DNA of 64,000 nt from Buxus sempervirens (lineage: Eukaryota; Streptophyta; Magnoliopsida; Buxales; Buxaceae): the NCBI GenBank assembly GCA_947561395.2, contig OX387184.1:10830205-10894204 (forward strand), read 5' to 3'. The stretch's first letter is position 1; each line of letters starts with the position of its first letter. Below are positions 12,831-36,466 of the stretch, one piece after another. Under the pieces are notes generated by a model. The model made no database searches and was not told where the DNA came from. It saw only the letters and a list, made by a program, of their open reading frames with translations. The translations under genes were made by a program, and so were the position numbers.

Positions 12831-13027
12831 TCATCAAGAAAACATTTATATTTGTTTTTACCAATTCATACTTGCTAGAGAAAATTGGATGTATTGCAGA
12901 TATTTTTTGAACACGGGCCCTCACCTGATAGAACCTGGATATTTTGTCAGTATTGAGAAAATAACTGTTGTCCTTCCACTCAATACAGAATTTAATGTTC
13001 AGTTTTCTTAATGTAACTGATGGTTTG

Positions 13028-13155
13028 ACCATTGTTTATTATTATTAGTCGCTATTGTTACTAACTACTGGCGGGAGCCTCGTGCACTGGGCTAGCCTTT
13101 ATTGTTGCTAACACTGCTACTACTATTACTATTGTTGTTATTATTATTGTTTAAC
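13028..13155 (+). repeat. TTA/TTG-rich tract, possible RTE 3' tail
   Basis: A GGGAGCCTCGTGCACTGGG segment (about 13073-13092) is followed by mixed TTG, CTA and TTA triplets. RTE elements usually end in short-repeat tails such as TTG arrays, so this may be the 3' end of the relic upstream. The linkage is inferred. Confidence 0.5.
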
Positions 13156-13469
13156 ATGTCCATGAATTGATGTGCATATATTTGATGGTCTTTAGGATTT
13201 CTGTTCTCAGTTTTCTTTCATAAGAAAATCATGTAATTGGGTGAATCAACAGTTCTGAGCTTTTAGTGGCTCATGTAGGGATCTTTGTGTACGTCAGTTA
13301 CATTTTTGCAGAGAGGTATTTTTACTGGTTGATGATCAGCAATCTGTTGTTCGTGAAACTAGATTATATGGAGGCAGACTTTTGGTAACCTTTCACGAAT
13401 CTAATGCCGCTTTGATGATCTAATTGTGTTGATGATGGCTTTTGTGGATCTCTGTCACATAATATTGTT

Positions 13470-13525
13470 GCACGTAATAAAATAATAATAATAATGTTAT
13501 ATTATTATTATTATATTTATTGTTG
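13470..13525. repeat. AAT/TTA microsatellite
   Basis: Runs of AATAATAAT followed by TATTATTATTA form a short imperfect palindromic microsatellite. Confidence 0.8.
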
Positions 13526-14639
13526 ATATTACTATCAGAATGTGAAAAAAAATGAAAAGGTGGTGTCAATTTTGAGTTTGAATAATGCAAGCTATGATTT
13601 CAAAGGTGCAAACTGGTACAAAAGATAGTTGTGAACAAGTTGGGATGCCTAGAAATCAAAGAGCACTTTGGGAGATAGAAAAGAAGCCAGTAACTTTAAA
13701 GATAAAGATAGAAAATAAAATGATAATAAGAAGAAGCATACTTCTGTTCTGCACAATCCTATGAGGGCAATACTGTCAAGGGGCACTTTGTCTGAATATG
13801 GTGCTGGTTACCTAAGTTGGACCCAAGGACTAACCATCTACCATACTCCATTGGATATGATAGAGATTTAGAGAGGATTTCCTTCTGAAAAGATTTTAAT
13901 GCTGCACGCTTTGACATGCTACTTATGCTGATATTGTGACATTGCCCTAAGATGGAAATGGGGTTGGGCTCTTCTATTTTGGTGAGGCTTTTCTGTATTG
14001 CCTATTTCCTTTTGTGTTTCTCTTGGCTTTATTGTTCACTGCCTATTTTTCTGTCTTTTTATATCAATTCAAGAAAATGAGGTTATAATATGTGTACCTC
14101 ATTGAATGTTTCAGCTGTTTTCAAAGTTTTAGATCAGAAGATTTGTTATATGCTTAGAAGATTTGAGGATCTCCATCTGTTGCTCTCTCTCTTCGAAGTT
14201 GAACTAGTTCGTTTTCTGCCCTCTAAGTTACTATAGTTTGTAGATTAATTCTATTCTATTGTTGATTATAAGGGTCTTGATAGGCGTCATTGATCGCACA
14301 GGACTTATTCCGCTGATTCTAAATTGTTGGGAAGGATGATTTGTTGTTGTGGACGATATTTTTCCTCTGTTAATAAGGTTTTATTTTGATCTTGGATCCT
14401 TAAATGAAAAAATTTGATTAATATAACTCATATGCGTGTGTAATTCATTTTCAGTCCTGTACGTTTGTCGGATCCTGCCATCCTGGAACTTGCATTATGC
14501 ATCTGCTACAGCAGAAAAGTAATGTTTCTGTTCATGGAAAGGGTTTAGAAGAAATCGTTTGCATTTGTGCATCTGTGTGAGAAATGGGTAACCATATGAC
14601 ATTTTTTATCCGTAAATTTCTTAAACAGATAGAAGATTT
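13526..14639. other. Unassigned intergenic DNA
   Basis: No supported gene, terminal repeats or domain motifs. Confidence 0.6.
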
Positions 14640-14918
14640 CCTCTGATGCAGGTGTGCAACTTTTTGGCATTAAATTTTATGAATAGAAAGAGTCATGGGA
14701 TGGTGAATAATTACAATGAAAATAATCTAGCACCCAGTATACATTACTTGTGGAAGAAACAGAATGTGAGTATAGACTACCTCTGATGAAGGTGTGCAAC
14801 TTTTTGGCGTTAAATTTTCTGAATAGAAAGAGTCATGGGATGGTGAATAATTACAATGAAAATTATCTAGCACCCAGTATACATTACTTGTGGAAGAAAC
14901 AGAATGTGAGTATACGAG
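14640..14918. repeat. 140-bp tandem duplication
   Basis: Two nearly identical copies, 14640-14779 and 14780-about 14918, differ at only a few positions. Each holds the segment GGAAGAAACAGAATGTGAG. No coding function is apparent; overlapping short ORFs are by-products of the repeat. Confidence 0.95.
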
Positions 14919-15099
14919 GCAAATTGAAAATATATTGTACTCCACATTGTTCAGGTTGTATGAAACTCATTCAGTTGAAGATGGGAGAATATATTGGTTA
15001 CTTGAAATGCTTTCTTGTGTTCTTCTGGTTATATATGATCAGTACAAAGAGGATTGTCATAATAATCAATTAGACATTGACAGACCTTGATGTGGAACA

Positions 15100-16037
15100 G
15101 TATTACTTTTTGAAGTCAGACCTACCATTTTAGGATTGCCATTCTCCAGTTCTTCCCCACAAGTGATATTGCTATAGAGACAGGTGCAAAGGTGGTATGC
15201 CCTCTTTTCTTTAGGTTAGGCTTAGCAGGTTGGAATCTCACAGTGAGTCTTATTTCAAGGACAGGATATATGCACTGTAATGAAAATATAAACCTAGATT
15301 TTGTTTTAGGTTAATTCAGTTGAACCCGTTTTAGTTAAAAATCATAAGGCTTATTTATATGGAGGAGAATGCTTTCTAAATTCAATAAATAGATCAGTGA
15401 GCTTGCCTTGATGTTTATACATTGGACACTGCAAATCTCAATTGGCAGGGCAGTTTTGAAGGGAGAAGGTCACTGAGTCATGATTTCAACTTACTTTTTA
15501 TTTGTAAATTCCATATTGAATGTAGATAAATTCCTTCAAAAATTCTGAATGAAGTAATTACTTTTTATCTGTTGTTTATCTTTGTCTTCGTTTTCTGCTG
15601 GTTTAGTTGGTTGGTTCTGTCGAAGAATGATGCGGGTTTCCGTGGCATCTTCTATACCCTCTACATGTTGCCGTTCTTCTCTGGGACGAGTACCGGTTTG
15701 CCAAGTACTCTCCCACCTCTCATCACATCTTTGACGAGGATGATTTTATCCTCTTTAATGGGATTTTCAATCCGTTTTTATACAGACCCTCCGTTAGACT
15801 TTACCCCTGTTTTTCAGGTGGTTTTATGTGGCTTCGGCAACAAGTCTGACATTTTGTTTAGAATTGCAACACTGTTTGGGTCTATGGATGTTATGGTTAT
15901 CCAGAATCTTCTCTTTTTCTGTGTTCGTGTTTGGTCTTTGTATTATCTATGGCTTCTGGCCTATGCTCTTGTAATGCTGTTAGTTGTTAATGAAAGGGCT
16001 TAGCCTGGATGTTTAACAAAAAAAAAAAAAAAAAACT
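15100..16037 (+). other. Segment ending in a poly(A) run, possible retroposed sequence
   Basis: An AT-balanced stretch with a 143-codon hydrophobic ORF (15572-16003) ends 15 nt later in a run of about 18 A (16019-16036). A terminal poly(A) is expected of LINEs, SINEs or processed retrocopies. No protein family was recognised in any frame, and no convincing target-site duplication was found around the tract. Confidence 0.25.
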
Positions 16038-18420
16038 TTGATTTGTGGGTCTAGGGATCTGTTACTGCCTGTGGTTGTTGCTATTCTTGGCTCATTTTTT
16101 TTTTTTGCATGTAGTATGTATCACCACCATTCTTTTTTTCTCGTTTTATCTGTGTTTTTGGTATGGGGGCTATTGGTGTTCTTTTGGAATTATATTTGCT
16201 TCTTTTGTGGGATTACCCTTTTTTTATTTCTGATTTTTTTCTGTCGTTTTCCCTCCATTTTTTTTCTGTTCACTTGCCACTGCTACATGTTATGAGCTGA
16301 TTCTCCTTGTTATTTATTTTTTAACTGCCAATTTTAAAAATTTTTTTTTTTTATTCTGATTCAGTCAAGATCATTGATTTTGAGCTTTAAGGTTCAATTT
16401 TTTTTATATTTTTCTATTGTTCTTGCAGATTTAACATTCTCTGATAATATCCAAATCTACAAATATGTAAATGGAAAATGTTTAGCGTCCTTTGTGATTA
16501 TCCATGTATAATTGTCTCCTTTAATAACCATTACTTAAGTGGTGAAATTTTGTTTAACCAAGCTTTTATTCTCTTCTAGTCTCTTTTTCCCAGACGTGGA
16601 AACTTTTTTCTATAGTAAAAGTGTGGGAAAAGGTTTTCATTGGTAAATCCCATTGGAGATTAATATTTGGACCCGAGTAGAATTTATGATGAAGTCAACC
16701 CTGACAAGGCTTTGGTATTCGATATTTCATGGGTTCTTAGTGAAAGGATCAATTTGACAGTTTCACATAATTTTTTTGTGTGGTATGTTTAATTGCTGCG
16801 TTGTTTTGATCTGTGTCCAATGAAGCTTGTGAAACCGGCTGGACTTTTAAAATGAAAATGAGAAACTGTGTCGATTTTAATTGAAATATTCCAAGTAATG
16901 TATCCCTCTCGAGTAGAAGATTTCAACACCCCGTTGTGTTCTATTAAGTTTGAGAAACATTGAATACAAATGTTTTTTAAGTGTACTGAAATGTTGTCTC
17001 TCTAACTGTGAACTGGTGACATAGCCGTTTTAAGGTATTTTTCTTTCCAAGGGTGCAAGAGGAGCATCAAACTGAACTTTTGAAGAGATTGCCTCAGCCC
17101 ATAGGATGGTGGTCTATGTGAATTAAGATGTGCTTTCTTTATTTACATGAATCTTTCAATGCTAATTGTCTGTATAAATTATGTTTATAGCGCGATCAGT
17201 GTGAGAGTCGAAATTGTGTATTTAATATCAGGTTGTGATTCAGAAATATCTGTGTCTTGCGTGGTGCTGTTATGACTATGACCAAGATAGATCTCCATTG
17301 GGTGTTTGGTTTCTTGAGTAAACGCTGGAGAGCAATGAAAGGTTACACATTGTATCTTGGATTGCCCAGGCATGTTTAGAGTAACAGGGAAGAAATGTGG
17401 GGGCTCTGGTGAGAGAACAAGCTGAAGATTATTTGTTTTATTATATTGTCTATAAACCTTGTATAGAGCAGGGAAAAATGAAGAGAGAGAGAGAGAGATA
17501 GAGATAGAGAGAAGGAAAAAAAATATATAGAAAAGGAAAGGAAACTCCATGGATTTCCTTTCTCGGTTGCCACTGCACTTGTATGGACTTTATGAAAGAA
17601 ATGCAATGCGATAATGGGAAACTAATTTGCTGAGAATGAGGAATGGAGAGAGATGGCGTGCGATTAATCAAAGATAATTAGAGAATAAGGTGAAATTATC
17701 TTATAAGGGTGGCATTATATTGGGTGCGCGTCCTCCTGGGTCAACCCAGCTCACTATGAAGACAAAGATTAGACTTGAGATGTATTAGTTAACGGTTTTA
17801 TGCTTCATTCAAATTATGGGTCAGGGTCGGAAATGACAATTTGAAGCAAATATTATGTATTTAATTTCAAATGTATGAATTCCACATTAAAAAGAAATAT
17901 TTGGTTTAGATATTCAAAAGAAATAATTTCTTTAGAATCAAGTAAAGGTGGTGAATTTGAGGTGTATATGCACACGTGGAAAATTGATTCGGATACTGTT
18001 AGTTGACCTGAAGCCAATTAGAATTCGTCGTATTAATTGAAATTCCACGTCCTCACCGATCCTAGAAGCGAATTCAGATGGTGTCGAAACTTGTCGCAAA
18101 AGTTTCCCACATTTTTTATGCATCAAAGAAGATCCATCAAAGATGATAGACCTACCCCTCACCATAGCATTGCAGAATCCAATCGTGGAGCTGGTTTCAT
18201 GCCTTGAACGCAGGAGGAAGGATTCGCACGATCGTTATAATTAACGTCAATCTTCTCTATTTGTATTGGATTTATCCCAATCCCATCTTTCTTTCCATTT
18301 TTTGAAATTTGGACTTTATCCAAAACGATAAATCCGTACTATTTTCGTCCTTTTTTTTTTCCCCAAAAATAAGAGCTACAGAAGAACAGGCCAGGACACC
18401 GACTTTTCTTCACTTTCGTC
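16038..18420. other. Intergenic DNA upstream of xylulokinase
   Basis: T-rich in its first part, with a GA microsatellite at 17481-17513. No gene was recognised. The last few hundred bases presumably include the xylulokinase promoter. Confidence 0.6.
17481..17513. repeat. GA microsatellite
   Basis: A run of (GA)n with two GATA interruptions, about 33 bp. Confidence 0.9.
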
Positions 18421-18428
18421 TATATATA
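18421..18428 (+). promoter_or_regulatory. Probable TATA box of the xylulokinase gene
   Basis: TATATATA lies about 85 bp before the ATG at 18510, with pyrimidine-rich sequence after it. This is plausible for a plant core promoter with transcription starting near 18450-18460. Confidence 0.5.
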
Positions 18429-18509
18429 TTTGCTCCTATTTTCCCCTTGATCGCTGTCTATTTATCTCTTTGTCTGTGTCTCTGATTCTCCGTTCACTAG
18501 TGTACCGTA

Positions 18510-26551
<8,042 letters not shown>

Positions 26552-27642
26552 AACCAAAAGCTAAAAGGATCAGGGAGATGGAAAAGGTTTTGCCTAGATA
26601 AGAAAAGGTCCACATTAATATATTGTATTGGTTCAAGGAATGTAGTGCCAAATACGTGAGGATCCTTCGGTGGAACCACGATTTATAAATAATTTTATCT
26701 TTAAATTATGCTCTCCAAACGAGTATAGAGAGGTTGATATTTTCTTTGTGTACTGCATGCGGAAAGGTGTTAGGTCTTTGATACATTGAACATGAGTGTT
26801 CAACTGCTCTTTTTTGTGAATTTAAGACCCGAGGATACCAATGATGCTGGACGAAACAAACCATACGGGGACATTTCTTGACTGGTATAAAGATGTTACC
26901 TCTGTTTCTCACCAAATATCTGCAGTTAATGCAAACAATAGTGTTGTTACCTCTCGAGATTAATTGACCGCTGCTAGAGGCCAAACGGAGACGACGGAAT
27001 GCTAGATGTAGCCTTACATAACAAAATTAAAAGTTAGTAACTGAGATAAAATAAAGGTTCACATGGAACGTCAGAAAAAGTTGGAACAATTTAAAGGCCC
27101 CAGGACTCCCCTCCTGTCTATAATTTGCAATTGCGTCACGGTAGGGCACAACGAATGCGTAGAACATGTATACGAACAATACAAGTAACGAGCTCACCCG
27201 TGAGCTAACTAGCATTCAGCTTCCTGAGCCTTCCCATTCGTGTTCTTATTCAGAATGGCTAGCTTAAGCTCCCCAGAAATAGGCATACCCGGCGTCGCTT
27301 CGAACCAATAGTGGAGATCATGACACCGAAATTGTGATGATGCATCAAAAAGTTACAACCGAGGCCTCCCAACGTTAAAACAAAGGCAATGATTTTGCGC
27401 GAAGTTCTGCCGTTCCGTGGTTTAATCTTATATAACACGTTGACAAATTGAGTCTTTTTTTGTGCCAGACACGAAGTACCAAACACACAAACAAATCAGA
27501 AAAAGGTCCACAACCCAGACATGCCACCACAGACAAGACAACATCCCATGTGAAACAACAAAAAGCATATTAGAAATTTAGAACACACTCGAGGAGCCAA
27601 AGAGGGCAAGCTTGAGACTTGAGAGGAAAACACATTCCCCCT
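26552..27642. other. Convergent 3' UTRs of xylulokinase and alpha-tubulin
   Basis: Spacer between two stop codons facing each other. No other gene was seen. The left part should hold the xylulokinase 3' UTR and the right part the tubulin 3' UTR; exact poly(A) sites were not determined. Confidence 0.6.
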
Positions 27643-30148
<2,506 letters not shown>

Positions 30149-30292
30149 TCAGAAGCAGAAAATGACGCAAGAAGAGAAGGAAAGAGGATTTGAGGAGGAG
30201 AAGAGGTTCGCAACAACAGCAGAACGGCGTTTATTAAGACGCCCTCCGGTGAGAGGCTTCGGGTTCTTCTGCAGCTCTGCTTGGTTTATGAC

Positions 30293-30299
30293 TTTATAT
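30293..30299 (-). promoter_or_regulatory. Probable TATA box of alpha-tubulin
   Basis: On the minus strand TATAAAG lies about 157 bp before the ATG at 30136, so transcription would start near 30265 with a leader of roughly 130 nt. Confidence 0.5.
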
Positions 30300-31385
30300 G
30301 GGGAGGGCGGATGGGAGAGCGGAAGAGAGATCTACTGTTCGTACTTAACCGCGGTTTGTTAACCATGGTTACTGCCGGCTGCCAGCGCTGAGCCTTTGTT
30401 GGGCGACGTAACTAACCGGTCTGTGACCGTAGTGGTTACCGGTTCTATTCAAATCTGGCTTTCCCGCCCGATTTCAGCCTTTTTTGAAATGGTTCCACAT
30501 GTTTCAAATAATTGCAGTAGTGTCACTGCATTCTAAAGGAATGATAGAGTCAATAGGCCTTTTAGTCTTAGGTCGTTATTATATGCTTTGTTTGTGGATT
30601 AAATTGTAATTTAATAAACAGAAAAAGCCAAAAAAAAAAGGGCAAATGAGCCCTAAGGCTGGGTGGAGCTCTAGGCCTATTACAATGTGACGTTTTAGCA
30701 CTTAAGTTTTAGGCCGTTTGATATGGGCGTAAGCTGCTGGCAACGCTGAAAAAGTTTAGCCACAAGGAGAAAAATGATCTGGCCAAATCGTTAAGACAAT
30801 ATTTATGTAATATTGAAATCTTCGGACAATGCTTTACTGTATTACTTTTTGTTGTGGCCATTAGATGTTATGAGGAGCATCTCACAGTTAGTGTTTTTTT
30901 CAAGGGAGCCTCACATAAAACATTTATAACCAGAAAAAGATACTAACTATGGCAGCATCTCACAGTCATAGCAGAAAACAATGCATTAAAGCATTGCAAA
31001 AGATTTCATCCCGCTACCCATTGGATAGCCCACGTTTATATTGTTTCTTCATGTAAGATTCAATTGTAAAAATAACAAAGTATTAAAATGTTTCTTCCTC
31101 ATAGTAACAAAATTTTATTGTGAGTAATGGTTGAAGGATGTTGGGAAAAGCCATTTGTCATGTGGGATTTGTTTTGGAGATTAAGATCATTTGAAAGCTA
31201 ATAAATACAGTATACATCACCTGCAATGTTTGCCTCAATTGATTACTACTGTGGATGTGACATGCTACCATGTGGAGCATCATAGTTAGTGTTTTTTTAT
31301 TGTTGAAAATGTTCTATGTGGGGCCCACCTGAAAAAAAATAAAATAAAAAAAATTGACTGTGATATACCAAACCGAACCACATTA
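30300..31385. other. Intergenic DNA upstream of alpha-tubulin
   Basis: Contains the tubulin promoter side and otherwise nothing recognised. GC content drops sharply toward the MITE that follows. Confidence 0.5.
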
Positions 31386-32274
31386 CTGGCGTTTGGGGGG
31401 CATTATAAAATCTGGATTCTAGTAAAATCCAATTCCATAATCCAAAAGGTGTGTTTGGTTGGGATTTTAAGGTCGGATTCTACTATCTGATTGTATAATC
31501 AAGGTTATAATCAGAATCTACTTTTTTTGGTGATTATAAGGATTATGGACATTGATGCTTATATTTCCAAAACCTGTGATTCTAGAGATTATGTATAATA
31601 TATTATATAAAACATATTATAATAAATAATAACAATATAAGTATTATAATATAATATAATTTGTTATATGATATATAATTGATAATACAATATTAAATTA
31701 TATTACATGTAATATAAATATCATTATTATAATAATATTATACATTATTATATTATATATAATAAATTATAAATTTCAATATAATGTACATTATAAATAA
31801 TTATTATTATTATAATATATTATTTTAATAACAAGAAATTATAATATAACTTATATTACATTATAAATTTTATTATAATAAACATATTATTATCTTATAG
31901 TATTATTATAATAATATTATATATTATTATTATCATATTATTATAATAATACTATTATAATATTATATATAAATTTATATATTATATAAAATATACATGT
32001 TACGTAATAATATATATGATTTTAAATACGACTTTAATTTTTCTATATATATTATATTATTTTTATGTAATTTTTAATAAAATACTCCAAATTTAATCTC
32101 AATAATTGGTGGCAACCAAACAAGATTCTAAATTCTAATTTAAAATTTTGAGTTCACAATCTAACTTATCCAAATAGGATTTTGGTTTTCTAAAATCGAG
32201 GAAATATAATATGAGTTATAAAATCTAGGATTATAATCCTAATCCAGATTCTATAATGCCCACCAAACGCCACC
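31386..32274. mobile_element. PIF/Harbinger-like MITE with A/T core, about 889 bp
   Basis: Long terminal inverted repeats: TGGCGTTTGG and GGCATTATAAAATC at the left are matched by GATTCTATAATGCC and CCAAACGCCA at the right, over at least 30 bp. Direct TTA copies flank it (31383-31385 and 32275-32277). The interior from about 31580 to 32080 is almost only A and T with many TATTATAATAAT palindromes. There is no coding capacity. Confidence 0.8.
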
Positions 32275-32305
32275 TTAATTAGACATACACGTATATTTAA
32301 GTTAG

Positions 32306-32500
32306 AGGGTGTTTGGTAACATGTCTGAACACAATTTTTTGGTTTTTTAAAACAGAAAATTGAAAACGTGTTTGGTTGAAAAAAATTTCAAACCATTTTT
32401 CAAGGAAACGGTTGAAAAATAACCTGGTTTTTAGAAATCGAAAAATTCCATTTCTGAAAAAGATGAACAGTTTTTTGTTGGATGGCATTTTTGTAATAAC
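32306..32500. repeat. Dispersed-repeat fragment (GTGTTTGGTAAC family)
   Basis: Starts with GAGGGTGTTTGGTAAC and continues with TTTTAAAACAG and GAAAAC motifs. It resembles the left part of the MITE at 63059 and of the inverted copy near 34040-34225. The other end was not identified; it may be a decayed or composite member of that family. Confidence 0.45.
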
Positions 32501-33494
<994 letters not shown>

Positions 33495-33507
33495 TTCCTT
33501 GCATGGA

Positions 33508-34029
33508 GAAGAGCTAAAACGGAAAAGTACCGTTTGGACCGTAACAACTGTATTGAGCAAGCACAGGAGTTAAAACAAATCGGTTTCACTATAGACAAGC
33601 GGTTTTCTGTCAAGAAAACCGGCGAGAACTGGAGGTCATGTTGTCGGAAAACCGAGGGTAGTTACCGGAGACAAAGGTGAGAAAAGGCTTGACCGGAGAA
33701 AAACTCTGACAGAGGGAGAATGGAATTTAACTTCGCTGTGGCGTCTGTCCAAGCAAGTAACAGTCAAATAAAAGAGACGTATCCAATCAGAAGATGAGGA
33801 ACGTGGAATGGTATCGCCTAACGGCCTTAGAAGGAAAGAAATTCAAAAGAAAGGACAATTCTTATGGCCTAATTTTCTTCACGATGAATTATACAAAACT
33901 CTCCCTTGGGATTTGCTAAAATAACAAGACCTTTTGTTTTATATTGTAGGTTGTCTCCAACACTTAAAACGGTTTATTGAATTATACAAATTTCTCAAGA
34001 AGGAACTTTTGTTTTGCTAAAATGACGAG
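33508..34029. other. Unassigned DNA between LINE and dispersed repeat
   Basis: No recognised gene. Two imperfect copies of a TTATACAAA...GCTAAAAT...GACCTT segment lie near 33890-33935 and 33980-34035. Confidence 0.45.
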
Positions 34030-34034
34030 ACCTT

Positions 34035-34242
34035 CGATTTTTGATTTAAAAACTTGAATAGTTTTTTTTTTAAGTCAATTGTTACGAAAAGGGTTTTTTG
34101 TCACTTGTTTTCAAAAACCCAAAAAACAATAATTGTTATTAAATGGGTTTCTTGTCACTTGTTTTCGAAAACCTAAAAGCAGTTGGAACTGTTTTTAGTT
34201 TTCAAACTGTTTAAAAAAAAAAGTTATCAACGGCGATGACCA
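34035..34242 (-). repeat. Inverted copy of the MITE at 63059
   Basis: Reverse-complement match to 63059-63260: shared blocks include AAACAGTTTGAAAAC, GTGACAAGAAACC and GGGTTTTTGAAAAC. The copy lacks the distal end seen at 63329 and its other end near 34242 is diverged. It is a truncated member of the same PIF-like family. Confidence 0.75.
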
Positions 34243-34336
34243 ATTGGGGATTGTTCGATTAAAACCGATAATCCCAAGTGAAACAAAGCTATTAAGTTGG
34301 TTTTGGGTTTGCATTAACCGGTTCGAAAAGCGACCG

Positions 34337-34625
34337 ATTTCTTCTGCGTCGTTTCCTCTTACGAATCCTCCGATAAGCGTTCGGTAGACGACACGCGTCC
34401 CCCTCAGTTCAGCCGAAGTTTTCAGCCGACCCAAACATTTTTGAGCCGCATTCGTGAAAATGGCTCGATGGGAGCTGCGTTCGAAAATTCACTTCGTCGA
34501 AATGGGGCTTGTTGGCGGGAAATAAAAAACTGCAATCCTCTCAAATCCGAAGCAGAAGCATATCAAAAAAGTTTTCTTCATACTATTTTTCATCTCTCTC
34601 TCTGGTTACAGAGGCTGAAACATGG
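34337..34625 (+). repeat. Leader-like duplicated segment, copy A
   Basis: Contains GACACGCGTCCCCCTC, GTTTTCAGCCGACCCAAAC, GAAAATGGCTCGATGGGAG, CAATCCTCTCAAATCCGAAG and GAGGCTGAAACA. The same blocks appear in the same order on the minus strand near 45600-45270, and partly at 43312-43150. The blocks look like a promoter plus 5' leader rather than coding sequence, because frames differ among copies. Confidence 0.85.
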
Positions 34626-34672
34626 CTGTCGGTCATCCACAACGGAAGACTACCCAAGCAAGGAACCCAAAC

Positions 34673-35428
34673 GAAAGTGGTGACAATTTCTCTTCAATCT
34701 GAACTCTTTTTAACCTTTTGATTCATGCGACAGGTCAAAAACCATTATTGACGTGAGCAAATAATTGGCGATCGTTAATGGAAGACATGATAATTTCAGA
34801 ACGGAAGAGCATTCAATGGCAATTTGTCAAAATTTTTTATTCTCCTCTTGGCAAGCTTGGAAATCAATTCTAATCTCAGGGAATCGTCGAAATCTGCATT
34901 GTTCTCACTTGCCCGGTATAGCAAGCCTGGTTCTGGTATGTTGTTATGGTTTTTCTCCCTTTCTTCTATTGGCATGGTTCTGGATTTACTAATACTTGTT
35001 ATGTGTTCGACAAAATTCCTCTGTTGTAGGCATTGTCAAGGCAATGAAAGTGGTGACGATTTCTCTTCAATCTGAACTCTTTTTAACCTTTTGATTCATG
35101 CGACAGATCAAAAACCACTATTGACGTAAGCAAAGAATTGGCAATTGGCGACCGTTAATGGAAGACATGATAATTTCAGAACGGAAGAGCATTCAATGGC
35201 AACTCGTCAAAATTTTTTATTCTCCTCTCGGCAAGCTTGGAAATCAGTTCTAATCTCAGGGAATCGTCGAAATCTGCATTGTTCTCACTTGCCCGGTATA
35301 GCAAGCCTGGTTCTGGTATGTTGTTGTTCTGGTTTTTCTCCCTTTCTTCTATTGGCATGGTTTTGGATTTACTAATACTTGTTATGTGTTCGACAAAATT
35401 CCTCTGTTGTGGGCATTGTCAAGGCAAT
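34673..35428 (+). repeat. About 373-bp tandem duplication
   Basis: GAAAGTGGTGAC(A/G)ATTTCTCTTC starts at 34673 and again at 35046, with the following roughly 370 bp repeated almost perfectly, including a possible donor (GGTTCTG then GTATGTTG) and acceptor (CTGTTGTAG). The duplicated unit may contain a leader exon of the downstream gene. Confidence 0.9.
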
Positions 35429-36466
35429 GAATTTTGCTATTAAGTTTGGCCATTCTGGTTTAGTCTGCCTAGATTAGAGATGAATTTTGCAATTAAGTTT
35501 GAAATCTTGATATGAATTTTTTAATTCAGATACATCACGGAACAGGGAAAATTGGTTTTTTTTCTGCTTTAGGTAATTCTCCAAATGGATATCATAGATT
35601 AGAGACAACTAGGACATGTAAAAACGTGTAAGCAGAAGAAAAGCGGTTAAGCCTGAAAACTTTGTACTCAATTCCTCTGAAGATTAATTGACTCCAGGTT
35701 GCTCCCTTTAAGTCTTCTGAATTTGATATCTTATAGCTTTTGCTAGAAGGGATGCTCTTTATCGTCACTGGTCTATTTAGGATGATATTGATAAATTGTA
35801 GGAGTAGATTACCTGGGTGTTTAAGTGTTTAACTGAAGTGAATTTTCAGCATCAAAGTGAATGCTGATGTAACACTATTCTCTTAGAAACATGATACAAG
35901 TAAATATTTTCTGTGACGGTTAACTTGATTGTGCAGTGTAATGTATATTGGATGGATTGAGTGAATCTTGATCTTCATACAGTGTTCCCTGAAAAGACTG
36001 TCAAAATATTTCTATTTTCTCTGTTATGAGTGCTCTGCTGAAGAAAGTGCTATATAAAGTCAAAAGAGCATGATTTCTAGTGAGTCTGAATGATTTCCAT
36101 CAACTGGAGATTATACATAATCCAAGAAATATATTATTTGTCTCAGGATATGTATTAAAAGAATAATGGTCAAGAGTCAAAATGTTGAAGGCCCGATGAA
36201 TGCAATGTTTGGCATTCCATTGGAAGTGAATCTGAATATTAATACATCATATCCATCACTTATTAATCGGTGGCTTGGTTTCATAATTTAAAGTGGGGGA
36301 CTAGATGTTTCGCAATTCTCTTTATATCTTTAGCCAATTTGTTTCTTCATATTGTCAATTAAACCTTTTTTGTCTCATTTAAGAATCTTGTAGTCCTTAA
36401 ATTGTATATGACAATCTGCTCACATCTTCGTTGGTTATAATGTTCATTTTATTTGTTGCAATAGTC
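35429..36466. other. Region upstream of the HMG-box-like gene
   Basis: AT-rich, no recognised gene. It may be an intron between leader exons at 34.4-35.4 kb and the coding start at 36467, since an acceptor (GCAATAG ending 36464) lies directly before the ATG. Confidence 0.45.

Noticed and set aside
15572-16003. 143-codon ORF as a membrane protein gene
   Set aside because: Hydrophobicity comes from T-rich DNA; no family, no splice or promoter context. Kept only as a possible retroposed segment.
17185-17671. Overlapping minus-strand ORFs rich in Ser/Leu
   Set aside because: Produced by the GA microsatellite read in different frames.
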